Below are positions 42,999 through 43,712 of a DNA stretch of 43,712 bases, piece after piece (position 1 is the stretch's first letter; each line of letters starts with the position of its first letter). Made by a program: the position numbers and the translations under genes. Below the pieces are notes generated by a model. That model made no database searches, was not told the origin of the DNA, and saw only the letters and a program-made list of their open reading frames with translations. The DNA comes from an uncultured Muribaculaceae bacterium (GTDB lineage Bacteria; Bacteroidota; Bacteroidia; Bacteroidales; Muribaculaceae), in contig CAKTOT010000006.1 in NCBI GenBank assembly GCA_934590135.1, forward strand, positions 1 through 43,712. The letters run 5' to 3'.

Positions 42999-43712
42999 TT
43001 ATAGCATAGAAAGCGATCTACTTATAAAGTCGTTAAGGTTTTCACCCTTAAGCATACCATTACCGAGAAGAGCAAGATCAACGAGCTGTTTAAGAACCGG
43101 TTGAGAAGCAGCATACTCAGAAACTATTTTATCTTGTTCGTCTCGAACAGCCTTTGTCGAGCTCTCAAGTTCCTGAATCTTTTTCTGATTTTCATCATTT
43201 TTCGCATCTTTCTTTCCTCGAAGCTCGGACAAAGTTCTTTCTTTATCTTCTGCTTTTTGGGTTAAAGGAGCTATTTTAGAATCAAGCACTTCGTCTGCAG
43301 CCTTGGTTATACGCTCGACAATAGGATTTGAAATATTGACAACAACATTATAGCTATCCGGCATTTCACCATAGAATGACATTCCGGGCTGAAGCGCTGC
43401 CATATCTTTCATTCGACGCATATACTCGTTTTGCGTCAGAACTATAGGAGCACTTTCCGGTGAAATAGCTTCAATGCTAACCATATAGTTCACTGTATCA
43501 TCCTTCGGAAGCTGTGAACGGAATAGGGTAGTGTATATGGTGCGCTGCATAGCGGACAACTCAGCGACCTTATGCTCAGCCTTGGGAATTAGGTTGTCTA
43601 TGATGTCACTATCTACACGAACGAGCTTTGTCTTTTCTAGTTTGTTTTCCAACAGCCCGACAAAGTGACTATCTAACTGCCCGTCAAGGACAATAACCGA
43701 ATAGCCTTTATC
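42999..43712 (-). CDS. htpG: Chaperone protein HtpG (Hsp90), C-terminal part
   Basis: The last 237 codons of a bacterial Hsp90 chaperone; the frame continues past the window edge. Visible are the middle/C-terminal phrases VIVLDGQLDSHFVGLLENKLEKTKLVRVDSD, the dimerisation-domain segment AVRDEQDKIVSEYAASQPVLKQLVDLALLGNGMLKGENLNDFISRS and a basic helix-rich stretch in between. The ATPase domain is outside the window. A TTG at 43652 should not be taken as a start because the frame is open and conserved upstream. A terminator follows the stop. Confidence 0.9.
   Translation of the reverse strand, partial: DKGYSVIVLDGQLDSHFVGLLENKLEKTKLVRVDSDIIDNLIPKAEHKVAELSAMQRTIYTTLFRSQLPKDDTVNYMVSIEAISPESAPIVLTQNEYMRRMKDMAALQPGMSFYGEMPDSYNVVVNISNPIVERITKAADEVLDSKIAPLTQKAEDKERTLSELRGKKDAKNDENQKKIQELESSTKAVRDEQDKIVSEYAASQPVLKQLVDLALLGNGMLKGENLNDFISRSLSML

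Noticed and set aside
43652..43712. Start of the htpG fragment at the TTG near 43652.
   Set aside because: The frame is open and matches the family up to the window edge, so the gene is truncated by the window.

Overview
The window looks like an ordinary chromosomal stretch from a member of the Bacteroidales (phylum Bacteroidota). The signs are Bacteroidota-type promoter motifs (TAnnTTTG) in front of many genes, almost no Shine-Dalgarno sequences, a GLPGLI-family protein paired with a TonB-receptor-like barrel, a type IX secretion (T9SS) C-terminal signal, an archaeal-type prolyl-tRNA synthetase and a GH3/beta-lactamase fusion. A gut lineage such as Muribaculaceae is plausible, but this is a family-level guess. 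I see no rRNA, tRNA, insertion sequence, prophage or CRISPR array.

Layout. 1-0.97 kb: a DUF4286 protein and ruvC (+), closed by a terminator. 1.0-3.1 kb (-): a nitroreductase followed by queA. 3.1-6.7 kb (-): a self-contained two-gene unit with its own promoter and terminator, encoding a TonB-receptor-like barrel and a GLPGLI protein. 6.9-15.7 kb (-): an exported-protein cluster of 5'-nucleotidase, GH3/beta-lactamase fusion, DUF3298 lipoprotein and M16 protease, with a strong terminator at its end. 15.6-16.0 kb: a divergent promoter region holding a strongly folded leader. 16.0-20.6 kb (+): a T9SS cargo and a second outer-membrane barrel. 20.7-26.7 kb (+): udk, lptB, an M48 protease, nadE and a LolC/E-FtsX-type permease. 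26.7-31.3 kb (+): rsfS, ftsH, prfA, pyrF. 31.3-32.7 kb (+): pgk. 32.8-34.6 kb (-): a metallophosphoesterase/beta-propeller protein. 34.7-37.7 kb (+): dnaG and an NlpC/P60 peptidase. 37.7-42.5 kb (-): proS, a polyisoprenyl-type glycosyltransferase, a small HU protein, an HU-like/transmembrane/LysM protein and a HAD phosphatase. 42.6-42.9 kb (+): a small orphan protein. 43.0-43.7 kb (-): the 3' end of htpG.

How the genes work together. Housekeeping genes (translation, replication, recombination, nucleotide and NAD synthesis, glycolysis, proteostasis) alternate with envelope genes (LPS export, lipoprotein release, peptidoglycan turnover, outer-membrane barrels, secreted proteases). The most interesting locus is the hu / HU-like-TM-LysM pair at 38.4-39.8 kb. 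The larger protein joins a cytoplasmic HU-type fold to a periplasmic peptidoglycan-binding LysM domain through one membrane helix, so it could physically link nucleoid and cell wall. The second most interesting are the two stacked hairpins in the leader of the T9SS cargo gene, and the GLPGLI/barrel unit, whose function is not known.
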